The position numbers and the translations under genes were made by a program. This document shows positions 1-7,624 of a DNA stretch of 14,574 nt, piece after piece (the stretch's first letter is position 1; each line of letters starts with the position of its first letter). The stretch is taken from contig URAM01000039.1 in NCBI GenBank assembly GCA_900545815.1, positions 1 through 14,574 of the forward strand, read 5' to 3'. The stretch comes from an uncultured Eubacteriales bacterium. Its GTDB lineage: Bacteria; Bacillota; Clostridia; Oscillospirales; Oscillospiraceae. The notes beneath the pieces were generated by a model. The model saw only the letters and a program-made list of their open reading frames with translations, ran no database searches and had not been told where the DNA came from.

Positions 1-52
1 AAAGAGCACTGGCACCTGAAGCCAGCGAGTCTACCAATTCCACCACTCGCGC
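1..52 (-). tRNA. tRNA-Leu(CAG), 3' part cut by window edge
   Basis: Read on the minus strand from 52 downwards, the sequence gives an acceptor 5' strand GCGCGAG, then TG, then a D-arm with the bacterial tRNA-Leu signature GGTGGAATTGGTAGAC. An anticodon stem-loop CTGGC-TTCAGGT-GCCAG follows, placing CAG at the anticodon, so it reads CUG leucine codons. After it begins the long variable arm expected of a class II tRNA. The T-arm and acceptor 3' strand lie left of the window. In the D-stem as I align it (GTG against CTC) the middle pair is T-T, a small oddity. A consensus promoter lies directly upstream. Confidence 0.93.
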
Positions 53-86
53 ATTTCGTGTGGTCGCCTTGGTCAGCGCAGGTATT

Positions 87-115
87 ATAATACCACGCCG
101 CGAAGGTTTCGTCAA
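87..115 (-). promoter_or_regulatory. Promoter of tRNA-Leu
   Basis: On the minus strand there is TTGACG (-35, 110-115), a 17-base spacer and TATTAT (-10, 87-92). The -10 is preceded by TGG, which makes an extended -10. The -10 lies in a perfect 14-bp palindrome GGTATTATAATACC (81-94). Its distance to the tRNA 5' end at 52 suits a short 5' leader. Confidence 0.75.
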
Positions 116-160
116 GGGGGATTGCAAACTTTTTCCCGTCTTTTCCCCACGCCCATCTTG

Positions 161-169
161 TGTTACAAT
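161..169 (+). promoter_or_regulatory. Extended -10 promoter of the uracil-DNA glycosylase gene
   Basis: TGTTACAAT is an extended -10 (TGn plus TACAAT at 164-169) sitting 27 bases before the chosen ATG. The -35 position at 17-base spacing holds only TTTTCC (141-146), so the promoter probably relies on the extended -10. Confidence 0.55.
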
Positions 170-196
170 ACAGGAAGCAAAAAGGAGGCGGGAAAT

Positions 197-769
197 ATGT
201 GTTCCATGGAAGAACTGCGCCAGCAGTGCCAAAGCTGTCAGCTCTGCGGGCTGGGGGCGACCCGAAAGAATCTGGTGTTCGGAGACGGCAACCCAGATGC
301 AGACGTGATGTTCATTGGCGAAGGGCCAGGCAAGCAGGAGGACGAACAGGGTATCCCCTTTGTGGGGGCGGCAGGGCAGTTTTTGTCCCGCATCCTGGAG
401 ATCATCGACCTAGATCGCAGCCGCTACTATATCGCCAACATCGTCAAGTGCCGCCCACCCAAAAACCGTGACCCTCAGGCAGAGGAGCAGGATGCCTGCA
501 TCCCCTACCTCAACGATCAGATCCAGCTGGTGCAGCCCAAGATCATCGTCTGCCTGGGCCGCATCGCCGCCGCCCGACTCATTCACGATGGCTACCGCAT
601 CACCCGAGAGCATGGCACCTGGAGCCAGCAACAGGGCATCTGGATGACCGCCTTCTATCATCCCTCCGCCCTGCTCCGAGACGAGAGCAAGCGGCCAGAA
701 ACCTTTGACGATCTGCGCTCTTTACGGGCAAAGATTTTGGAGGTCTGCCCTGAGGTCTACAACCAATGA
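197..769 (+). CDS. Family 4 uracil-DNA glycosylase ([4Fe-4S])
   Basis: This 190-residue protein removes uracil from DNA, the first step of base-excision repair. Four cysteines, C14, C17, C85 and C101, have the C-x2-C...C-x15-C spacing that binds the [4Fe-4S] cluster in family 4 enzymes. Motif 1 is GEGPG (41-45), followed by QEDEQGIPFVGAAG, which includes F55 that stacks on uracil in the family. N81 lies in IANIVKCRPP and motif 2 is HPS (155-157). The ATG at 197 is chosen because AAAGGAGG (181-188) sits 8 bases upstream; the open frame extends further up but would run through the promoter and ribosome-binding site. The length is normal for the family. It is a single-gene unit divergent from the tRNA. 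Its last 13 bases overlap the 3' end of the convergent amidotransferase gene. Confidence 0.95.
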   Translation: MCSMEELRQQCQSCQLCGLGATRKNLVFGDGNPDADVMFIGEGPGKQEDEQGIPFVGAAGQFLSRILEIIDLDRSRYYIANIVKCRPPKNRDPQAEEQDACIPYLNDQIQLVQPKIIVCLGRIAAARLIHDGYRITREHGTWSQQQGIWMTAFYHPSALLRDESKRPETFDDLRSLRAKILEVCPEVYNQ

Positions 770-1401
770 CCGTTGCACTGGCGGACAAACCAATCAAAGA
801 GCCGCTCCCCTACCGGATACAGCTGTTCCGGATGCCACTGGACGCCCACCATGGGCAAGTGCTGACACGCTATGGCCTCCACCACTCCGTCCAGCGCCCA
901 CTGGATGGCCTGCCACCCAGATGCCAACCGCCCCACCGCTTGGTGGTGGCCGCTGTTGACAACCGGTGTGGTACCGTACAGGGCGTGGAGCTGGGTATCC
1001 GGCCGGATGTAGGTCGGGTGGAGGCGGTACTGTCCTTGGATCATGCTGTGGCTGCTGCCCATGTCCTGAATCAGATCGCCGCCGAAGTACACATTTAAAT
1101 ATTGCATTCCACGACAGATCCCCAACACGGGGATCTGTTTTTCTACGGCCAACGCCACCAACTGACCCTCTAAGCTGTCCCGCTCCCCATCCAGTGTGTC
1201 ACAGGCCACATTCTCCTGTCCGTACCAAGCCGGATCCACATCGCCCCCGCCCCCTAAGATCAGCCCGTCACAGCGGCGCAGCAGCACCGTCTCCGGCAAG
1301 TACCCGCCCACTGGCAGTCCACCGGCATTTTTGACTGCGCGAGCGTAGGAAGGCGGGTTGGATGGCGCCAGGGAGAGCAGGATATGTGGGTTTCGTTCCA
1401 T
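757..1401 (-). CDS. Peptidase C26 / gamma-glutamyl-GABA hydrolase-like class I glutamine amidotransferase
   Basis: This 214-residue protein belongs to the PuuD/gamma-glutamyl hydrolase-like group, which cleaves gamma-glutamyl amide bonds in the cytoplasm. The nucleophile elbow is GICRGMQ with C96, and the His-Glu pair is in QWHPE (H190, E192), completing the Cys-His-Glu triad. An upstream LILGGGGDVDP stretch (47-57) and GERDSLE (72-78) are typical of the C26 group. It is somewhat shorter than the roughly 240-250 residues common in the family, with a short N-terminus starting directly at the first strand. The ATG at 1399-1401 is preceded by GAGGTGA. No polyamine or GABA genes are nearby, so the true substrate is unknown. 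It converges on and overlaps the glycosylase gene by 13 bp. A hairpin terminator just upstream (1444-1475) suggests it is not efficiently cotranscribed with the AI-2E gene, but I see no clear promoter between 1402 and 1443. Confidence 0.9.
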   Translation of the reverse strand: MERNPHILLSLAPSNPPSYARAVKNAGGLPVGGYLPETVLLRRCDGLILGGGGDVDPAWYGQENVACDTLDGERDSLEGQLVALAVEKQIPVLGICRGMQYLNVYFGGDLIQDMGSSHSMIQGQYRLHPTYIRPDTQLHALYGTTPVVNSGHHQAVGRLASGWQAIQWALDGVVEAIACQHLPMVGVQWHPEQLYPVGERLFDWFVRQCNGHWL

Positions 1402-1443
1402 AACATCACCTCACTTCTGTCATCCTATGCGCCTGGGGACGAG

Positions 1444-1475
1444 AAAAACCCACCAGGTTTTCCTGGTGGGTTTTT
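1444..1475. terminator. Bidirectional hairpin terminator
   Basis: This is a perfect 14-bp stem (1444-1457 pairing with 1462-1475) with a TTTT loop. Its arms start with five A and end with five T, so a U-tract follows the hairpin in either direction. It lies downstream of the AI-2E gene on the minus strand and just upstream of the amidotransferase gene. Confidence 0.8.
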
Positions 1476-1477
1476 GT

Positions 1478-1665
1478 AACTCTAATTGCCTCGCAGAGTT
1501 CCGACCTCAGGAGGTCGGAATAAAATTCAAATCTGAAAAAAGTGGCGGCGTGTACGTCACTTTTTTCTCTTCTCAGACGGGTAAGTGTGCGAACGCAGTG
1601 AGTGCATGCACCCGGCTGCAATCTTCAGAAAAATGCTTGTATTTTTCTGAAAGGGCGATAGCCCT
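1478..1665. repeat. Tandem array of inverted repeats (hairpins) in a non-coding spacer
   Basis: Five further inverted repeats follow one another. AACTCT/AGAGTT is at 1478-1483/1495-1500. A 9-bp stem TTCCGACCT/AGGTCGGAA spans 1499-1520 with loop CAGG. A 10-bp stem GAAAAAAGTG/CACTTTTTTC spans 1535-1567 with a 13-base loop. An 11-bp stem TTCAGAAAAAT/ATTTTTCTGAA spans 1624-1651. AGGGC/GCCCT spans 1652-1665 and overlaps the AI-2E stop codon. Between the third and fourth lies a 10-bp palindrome GTGCATGCAC (1602-1611). No convincing coding frame or ribosome-binding site is present. Several stems carry T-runs and could act as tandem terminators. The whole could also be a dispersed intergenic repeat or a structured 3'-UTR RNA; the sequence alone does not decide. 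Confidence 0.6.
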
Positions 1666-2950
1666 ATTTGTGTGTTGGGTCTTTCATCTTTTCATAGGCG
1701 AATCCATCCGGCTTCTCGCTGACCTTTGCCAAATTCGTGTAGTCCTCCGAGTCGATGGACATCTTTTTCTTGGACAGCCGTCCCTGCACCAGACCACCGA
1801 TGAGAGAGGAGATGACGGCGAACAGTGGGACACCGATGAGCATCCCCACGAAGCCGAAGATGCCGCCGAAGAAGATGATGGAGAAAAGGACGCCGAAGGA
1901 GGAAATGCCGGTGCTGTCCCCCAAGATCTTGGGGCCCAAAATATTGCCGTCAAACTGCTGTAGAGCAAAGACGAAGATGACAAAGTAGATGCACTTGATG
2001 GGGCTGTAGAACAGCACCAAGATCGCACAGGGGATGGCGCCGATGAGGGGGCCAAAGAAGGGGATGATATTGGTCACGCCCACCACCACGCTGATGAGGA
2101 TGGCGAAGGGGATGTTGAGCAGGGATGTGCCCACAAAACAGATGATGCCGATGATGAAGGAGTCCAGCAGCTTACCTCGGATAAAGCCGCCAAAGACCTT
2201 GTGGATATATCGGCAGCGCACCAAAATATCATTGGCTACCTTGATCGAGAAAATGCTGTAGCTGAGCTGCTTGGCACGGCCGATCATTTGGGTCTTACTG
2301 ACCAGCAGGTAAATGGCCACGATGAAGCCCAATAGGGTGTTGGTGACGATCTTCACGGCATAGACCACACCGTTGACCACGCTGCTGACCAGGGCGTTGA
2401 TGCCGCCCAGGGTGTTGGACAGGTTTTTAATATTGGGGATCAAGTCCTTGGTCGCCCAATCCCCCACATAGGTGGCCACAGAGTCATAGATCTCCTGTGC
2501 CGTCCGCGCCAAGCTGGGGTTATCCTTCCACAGCTTCTCCAACAGCTCATTGCCGTGCTGGATATAGGTTGGGAAGGAGGAGACAATCCCCATGATGCTG
2601 TTGATGAGGTTAGGCAGCACCAGGGCGAACAGACCGCCCAGCAAAACCAGGGCAAACAGGATGGAGATGGTCACCGACAGAGCCACTCCAAAACTCCGCG
2701 CCCGTCTCGGCCCCAGCTTCCGCTGGAATACATCCTCGAAGTTGCGCAGGAGCATATTATACAGGGGTGAGAGCAGGTAGGCAATGACTGCGCCAATGAT
2801 GAAGGGGGTGAGAATGGTGATCAGGCCGCTGAAAAATCCCCGAATGGCCTTGATGTTGTATATGAGGAAAAACAGCAGCAAGCTGGCACCGATGACCAGG
2901 AACGCTGTCAGTCCCGCCGCGATATAGGATTTATATTTTTCCTTTTTCGT
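1664..2950 (-). CDS. AI-2E family transporter (PF01594-type), non-canonical start
   Basis: This is a polytopic inner-membrane protein of the AI-2 exporter/TqsA-like superfamily. Members export varied small molecules or act in Na+/H+ exchange, so the substrate cannot be assigned. Several hydrophobic segments flank a soluble middle region. The conserved block NIIPFFGPLIGAIP is at residues 294-307 and QQFDGNILGP at 331-340; a charged Lys-rich cytosolic tail ends the protein. Translated from ACG at 2950 it has 428 residues beginning MKKEKYKSY before the first hydrophobic segment, with AAAGGCGG seven bases upstream. No in-frame ATG, GTG or TTG exists between the purB stop and a TTG at 2881. That TTG would start inside the first membrane segment and give 405 residues. 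It lies 66 bases after purB with no terminator between, so cotranscription is likely. Family call is firm; the start is uncertain. Confidence 0.88.
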   Translation of the reverse strand, partial: TKKEKYKSYIAAGLTAFLVIGASLLLFFLIYNIKAIRGFFSGLITILTPFIIGAVIAYLLSPLYNMLLRNFEDVFQRKLGPRRARSFGVALSVTISILFALVLLGGLFALVLPNLINSIMGIVSSFPTYIQHGNELLEKLWKDNPSLARTAQEIYDSVATYVGDWATKDLIPNIKNLSNTLGGINALVSSVVNGVVYAVKIVTNTLLGFIVAIYLLVSKTQMIGRAKQLSYSIFSIKVANDILVRCRYIHKVFGGFIRGKLLDSFIIGIICFVGTSLLNIPFAILISVVVGVTNIIPFFGPLIGAIPCAILVLFYSPIKCIYFVIFVFALQQFDGNILGPKILGDSTGISSFGVLFSIIFFGGIFGFVGMLIGVPLFAVISSLIGGLVQGRLSKKKMSIDSEDYTNLAKVSEKPDGFAYEKMKDPTHK

Positions 2951-2965
2951 ATCAGTTCCGCCTTT
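2948..2965 (-). promoter_or_regulatory. Putative ribosome-binding site and ACG start of the AI-2E protein
   Basis: On the minus strand, AAAGGCGG (2958-2965) is followed by seven bases and ACG (2948-2950), then codons for KKEKYKSYIAAG. The ribosome-binding site position and the Lys-rich N-terminus before the first membrane segment both fit a start here. An ACG start is very rare, so an ATG changed by mutation or sequencing error is an equal possibility. Confidence 0.4.
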
Positions 2966-3016
2966 CTGCGATTGCCGCCGGACTCGTTGTGCCGAACTGC
3001 CAGACCGGATAGAAAC

Positions 3017-4453
3017 TCAGACCTTCAACTCCACTTCCCCACCAGTCAGCGCATCTGCGTACTGCTCCAGCACCGGCTGGATCTCGGTGGCCAGGAACTC
3101 GGTGACCTGTTCCGGGCAGCGGCCGATGTAGCGCTCCGGCTCCAAGTGGGCGGTCAGTTCTTCACGGGTCATGCCGAACATGGGGTCTTCTGCGATGAGG
3201 TCGATGAGGTTGTTGGCAAGACCCCGATCCTTTACGTTGCGTCCCGCCTCCATAGAGTGGACACGGATGCGCTCGTGGAGATCCTGCCGGTTGCCGCCCC
3301 GCTTGACGGCGTCCATCATGATGTTCTCGCTGGCCATGAAGGGCAGCTCCTCCATGATGTGCTTCTCGATGACCTTCTCGTGCACCACCAGGCCAGAGGT
3401 GATATTCTGATAAATTTCCAAAATGGCGTCCACAGCCAGGAACGCTTCGGGGACGGACAGACGCTTGTTAGCGGAGTCGTCCAGGGTGCGCTCAAACCAC
3501 TGGGTGGCGGTGGTGATGGCCGGATTCATGACATCGCTGATGACGTAGCGACCCAGGGCGCAGATGCGTTCGCTGCGCATGGGGTTGCGCTTGTAGGGCA
3601 TGGCGGAGGAACCGATCTGCTTCTTCTCAAACGGTTCTTCCATTTCTTTCATGTGCGCCAGCAGACGCAGGTCAGTGGCAAACTTGCTGGCGGACTGGGC
3701 GATGCCAGCCAGAGTGTTGAGCACCAGCACGTCCACCTTTCGAGAATAGGTCTGGCCGGACACGGGCACGCAGCTGTCGAAGCCCATCTCCGCAGCGATC
3801 TTCCGTTCCAGCTCCTTGACCTTCTCATGGTCGCCCTCAAACAGCTCCAGGAAGGAGGCTTGGGTGCCGGTGGTGCCCTTGCTGCCCAGCAGCTGCAAGC
3901 GGTCGATGCGGTACTCCACCTCGTGGAGATCCATCAGCAGCTCGTTCATCCAAAGCGTGGCACGCTTGCCGACCGTGGTCAGCTGGGCGGCCTGGAAATG
4001 GGTGAACCCCAGGGTGGGCAGCGCCTTGTAGGTGTCAGCGAATTTGGCCAGATTGTTCAGCACCCGCACCAGCTTATCCCGCACCAGGAGAAGTCCTTCC
4101 CGCATGATGATCACATCGGTGTTGTCTCCCACATAGCAGCTGGTAGCGCCTAGGTGGATGATGGGCATGGCGTCAGGGCACTGGTCGCCGTAGGCATGGA
4201 TGTGTGCCATGACATCGTGGCGCAGCTCCTTTTCGTAGCGGGCGGCAGCTTCGTAGTCGATGTCGTCCACATGCTCCTCCAGCTGGGACACCTGCGCCTG
4301 AGTCACTGGCAGACCCAGCTCCATCTCCGCCCGAGCCAAGGCGATCCAGAGACGGTGCCAGGTGGAGAACTTCTTATCGGGGGAGAAAATATACTGCATC
4401 TCCTGGCTGGCATACCGGGAGGACAGAGGGCTTTCGTATTTATTATGATTCAT
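3017..4453 (-). CDS. purB: Adenylosuccinate lyase
   Basis: This 478-residue enzyme of the fumarase/aspartase superfamily performs two steps of purine synthesis: SAICAR to AICAR plus fumarate, and adenylosuccinate to AMP plus fumarate. The superfamily signature GSSAMPYKRNP is at residues 281-291, in the mobile loop carrying the catalytic serine. HLGATS (100-105) and THFQAAQ (151-157) supply the other substrate-binding and catalytic blocks, including H152. The enzyme is a cytoplasmic homotetramer in the family. The length matches the longer PurB form rather than the roughly 430-residue Bacillus form. I start at ATG 4453 (MNHNKYESPLSSRY), which begins the conserved N-terminus. An upstream in-frame GTG at 4465 would add only MRKH. 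The ribosome-binding site (GAGAAAG) is weak either way. No other pur gene is adjacent; the AI-2E gene follows and is probably in the same transcript. Confidence 0.97.
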   Translation of the reverse strand: MNHNKYESPLSSRYASQEMQYIFSPDKKFSTWHRLWIALARAEMELGLPVTQAQVSQLEEHVDDIDYEAAARYEKELRHDVMAHIHAYGDQCPDAMPIIHLGATSCYVGDNTDVIIMREGLLLVRDKLVRVLNNLAKFADTYKALPTLGFTHFQAAQLTTVGKRATLWMNELLMDLHEVEYRIDRLQLLGSKGTTGTQASFLELFEGDHEKVKELERKIAAEMGFDSCVPVSGQTYSRKVDVLVLNTLAGIAQSASKFATDLRLLAHMKEMEEPFEKKQIGSSAMPYKRNPMRSERICALGRYVISDVMNPAITTATQWFERTLDDSANKRLSVPEAFLAVDAILEIYQNITSGLVVHEKVIEKHIMEELPFMASENIMMDAVKRGGNRQDLHERIRVHSMEAGRNVKDRGLANNLIDLIAEDPMFGMTREELTAHLEPERYIGRCPEQVTEFLATEIQPVLEQYADALTGGEVELKV

Positions 4454-4493
4454 ATGCTTTCTCACTCATTTCATTTTATGTTTCAATATCATT

Positions 4494-4522
4494 ATTATAC
4501 CACGGCAGTTCCCCAATGGAAA
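4494..4522 (-). promoter_or_regulatory. Promoter of purB
   Basis: On the minus strand TTTCCA (-35, 4517-4522), a 17-base spacer and a perfect TATAAT (-10, 4494-4499) preceded by TGG form an extended -10 promoter about 40 bases before the purB start. An imperfect 20-base inverted repeat, CAGTTCCC/GGAAACTG (4506-4525), covers the -35 and half the spacer and could be an operator. Confidence 0.65.
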
Positions 4523-4559
4523 CTGTCCTTTTATGAATCTTTTTTGAACTTCCCACGCA

Positions 4560-4592
4560 AAAACAGTACCCATTTCACAAGGAAATGGGTAC
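4560..4592 (-). terminator. Rho-independent terminator of the aminotransferase gene
   Basis: An 11-bp perfect stem GTACCCATTTC/GAAATGGGTAC (4566-4576 with 4582-4592) has a 5-base loop. On the minus strand it is followed by TGTTTTT. It lies just past the aminotransferase stop and before the purB promoter. Confidence 0.8.
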
Positions 4593-4613
4593 CGCACTGA
4601 TTTTCGTTTGTTT

Positions 4614-5834
<1,221 letters not shown>

Positions 5835-5887
5835 AGGTAAGTCTCCTTATCGAAATTCACAAGAATCAGATGCTCTGTTTTTGACAT

Positions 5888-5917
5888 ATTATAATCGAAA
5901 ACTTGCAGAATTGTCAA
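5888..5917 (-). promoter_or_regulatory. Promoter of the aminotransferase gene
   Basis: On the minus strand a perfect TTGACA (5912-5917), an 18-base spacer and a perfect TATAAT (5888-5893) stand about 55 bases before the start codon. This is one of the closest matches to the housekeeping consensus in the window. Confidence 0.8.
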
Positions 5918-5936
5918 CCGCCATTTTCATAATATC

Positions 5937-5972
5937 AAAAAAATGCACGGCAAACCACTTTGCCGTGCATTT
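5937..5972 (-). terminator. Rho-independent terminator of the leuCDB operon
   Basis: A 14-bp perfect stem AAATGCACGGCAAA/TTTGCCGTGCATTT (5941-5954 with 5959-5972) has a CCAC loop. Seven T follow on the minus strand (5937-5943). It sits about 60 bases after the leuB stop. A smaller 7-bp hairpin GCAAAAT/ATTTTGC lies between (6000-6019). Confidence 0.88.
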
Positions 5973-6033
5973 GTGTGTCAATTTTTACGCTGTGCTCCTG
6001 CAAAATACCGTCATTTTGCTGAAGCTGAGCCGC

Positions 6034-7107
6034 TTACAGGTGTTCCCGAATGAGCTGCCCCATCTTCTTGGTGCCCACTTCTTCCCCGCTGCCGGGGATG
6101 TCATAGGTGTGCCAGCCCTCTGCCAGGACGGCATCCACGGCGTCCTCGATGGCCTGTGCCTCGGTAGGCAGGTTCAGGGAGTACTTGAACATCATGGCCA
6201 CAGACAGGATGGTGGCGATGGGGTTGGCCTTGTCCAGACCCGCGTACTTGGGGGCACTGCCGTGGCTGGGCTCGTACAGGCCGGGAGCGGTGGCACCCAG
6301 GGAGGCGGAGGGGAGCATCCCCAGGGAGCCTGCCAGCATGGAGGCTTCATCGGAGAGGATGTCGCCGAACATATTCTCGGTAACCACCACATCGAATTGG
6401 CTGGGGTTCTTGACCAGCTGCATGGCGGTGTTGTCCACCAGCATATCCTCAAATTCCACGTCGGGGTACTCTGCCGCCAGCCGGTGCATCACTTCCCGCC
6501 ACAGGCGGGAGGTGGCCAGGACGTTGGCCTTGTCCACGCTGGTGACCTTCTTCCGGCGCAGCCGTGCCAGCTCAAAGGCACGTCTGCCGATGCGCTCGAT
6601 CTCCATCTCGGAATAGGCCATCAGGTCGGTGGCTTCCTCGCCCCGATCCTCGGTCTGATAGCGATCCCGCTTGCCAAAGTACACGCCGCCGGTCAACTCC
6701 CGACAGATGATCAGGTCAATGCCCTTCTCTGCCGTCTCTTTCCGCAGCGGGCAGGTATCCACCAGAGCGGGACGAAGCATGGCGGGACGGAGGTTGACGA
6801 ACAGACCCAGATCCTTGCGAATAGCCAGCAGAGCGGTCTCAGGACGCTGTTCTGCGGGCTTGTCACTGCCGTATTTGGGGGTGCCTACCGCGCCCAGCAG
6901 CACGGCGTCACAGGCCTTACAGCGCTCTGCGGTGCCATCCGGATAGCTCTTGCCGCAGGCGTCAGTAGCCACGCCGCCCAGCAGGACTTCTTCATATTCA
7001 AATTCATGGCCGAACTTTTCAGAGATACCTTCCATCACGTTCTGTGCCGCCGCAACGATCTCAGGGCCGATGCCATCGCCGGGAATAACTGCAATTTTGA
7101 ACTTCAT
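6034..7107 (-). CDS. leuB: 3-isopropylmalate dehydrogenase
   Basis: This 357-residue NAD-dependent enzyme oxidises and decarboxylates 3-isopropylmalate to 2-oxoisocaproate, the third step specific to leucine synthesis. The N-terminus IAVIPGDGIGPEIV is typical. Substrate-binding arginines R97, R107 and R136 lie in IRKDL, NLRPA and CRELTGG. Catalytic Y143 and K193 (SVDKANVL) and metal-binding D225, D249 and D253 (NMFGDILSDEAS) are all present, as is the NAD-loop EPSHGSAPKYAG (279-290). ATG at 7105-7107 has AAAGGAAG upstream; a longer reading frame would run back into leuD. It starts 16 bases after the leuD stop as the last gene of leuCDB and is followed by a strong terminator. All catalytic residues are intact, so it should be functional. 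Confidence 0.97.
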   Translation of the reverse strand: MKFKIAVIPGDGIGPEIVAAAQNVMEGISEKFGHEFEYEEVLLGGVATDACGKSYPDGTAERCKACDAVLLGAVGTPKYGSDKPAEQRPETALLAIRKDLGLFVNLRPAMLRPALVDTCPLRKETAEKGIDLIICRELTGGVYFGKRDRYQTEDRGEEATDLMAYSEMEIERIGRRAFELARLRRKKVTSVDKANVLATSRLWREVMHRLAAEYPDVEFEDMLVDNTAMQLVKNPSQFDVVVTENMFGDILSDEASMLAGSLGMLPSASLGATAPGLYEPSHGSAPKYAGLDKANPIATILSVAMMFKYSLNLPTEAQAIEDAVDAVLAEGWHTYDIPGSGEEVGTKKMGQLIREHL

Positions 7108-7123
7108 ACTCTGTCTTCCTTTC

Positions 7124-7612
7124 TCACTTTGCAATGCCGCGTGCCTTCAGAGAGGCCATCAGACCGCCGTTGTCGATGATGCCGTTGATGAATTCCGGGA
7201 AGGGCGCCGCCTGATAGGTCTTGCCGGTGGTCTGGTTGACGATCTTGCCGGTAGCAAAGTCCACGTCGATCTGGTCGCCGGCCTTGATGTCTGCCGCCGC
7301 TTCCGGACACTCCATGATGGGGAAGCCGATGTTGATGGCGTTGCGGTAGAAAATGCGGGCAAAGGATGCGGCGATGACGCACTTGACCCCGCAGGCTTTG
7401 ATGGCCAGAGGGGCGTGCTCACGAGAGGAGCCGCAGCCGAAGTTGGCGCCGCCCACGATGATGTCACCAGGTTCCACGGTGGCGGCAAAGTCCGCATCGA
7501 TGTCCTCCATGCAGTGGGAGGCCAGGCTCTTTTCGTCCGGTGCATTCAGGTAGCGGGCGGGGATGATAACATCAGTATCCACGTTGTCGCCATATACATA
7601 AATTTTCGCCAT
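7124..7612 (-). CDS. leuD: 3-isopropylmalate dehydratase small subunit
   Basis: This 162-residue small (swivelling-domain) subunit pairs with LeuC to isomerise 2-isopropylmalate to 3-isopropylmalate. YGDNVDTDVIIPARYL (7-22) opens the domain, and GGANFGCGSSREHAP (54-68) carries the substrate-binding loop shared with aconitase. The length matches the compact small subunit found with the 420-residue LeuC type in clostridia and archaea. AAGGAGG lies seven bases before the ATG, and the leuC stop codon TAA overlaps the edge of this ribosome-binding site, so translation is probably coupled. The same subunit type also serves homoaconitase and dimethylmalate dehydratase; leuB next door supports the leucine role. 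Confidence 0.96.
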   Translation of the reverse strand: MAKIYVYGDNVDTDVIIPARYLNAPDEKSLASHCMEDIDADFAATVEPGDIIVGGANFGCGSSREHAPLAIKACGVKCVIAASFARIFYRNAINIGFPIMECPEAAADIKAGDQIDVDFATGKIVNQTTGKTYQAAPFPEFINGIIDNGGLMASLKARGIAK

Positions 7613-7624
7613 GGTAATTCCTCC

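Noticed and set aside
1358..1963. A 201-residue plus-strand frame across the hairpin spacer
   Set aside because: It joins antisense of the amidotransferase start, the hairpin array and antisense of the AI-2E gene. There is no ribosome-binding site and no protein-like composition in the spacer part.
2972..4153. A 393-residue plus-strand open frame opposite purB
   Set aside because: It is the antisense of a well-conserved gene, with no ribosome-binding site and low-complexity His/Gly/Leu-rich content.
5881..5895. Plus-strand promoter TTGACA...TATAAT at 5881-5895
   Set aside because: The two hexamers are only three bases apart, and no plus-strand gene follows. The real promoter here is on the minus strand.
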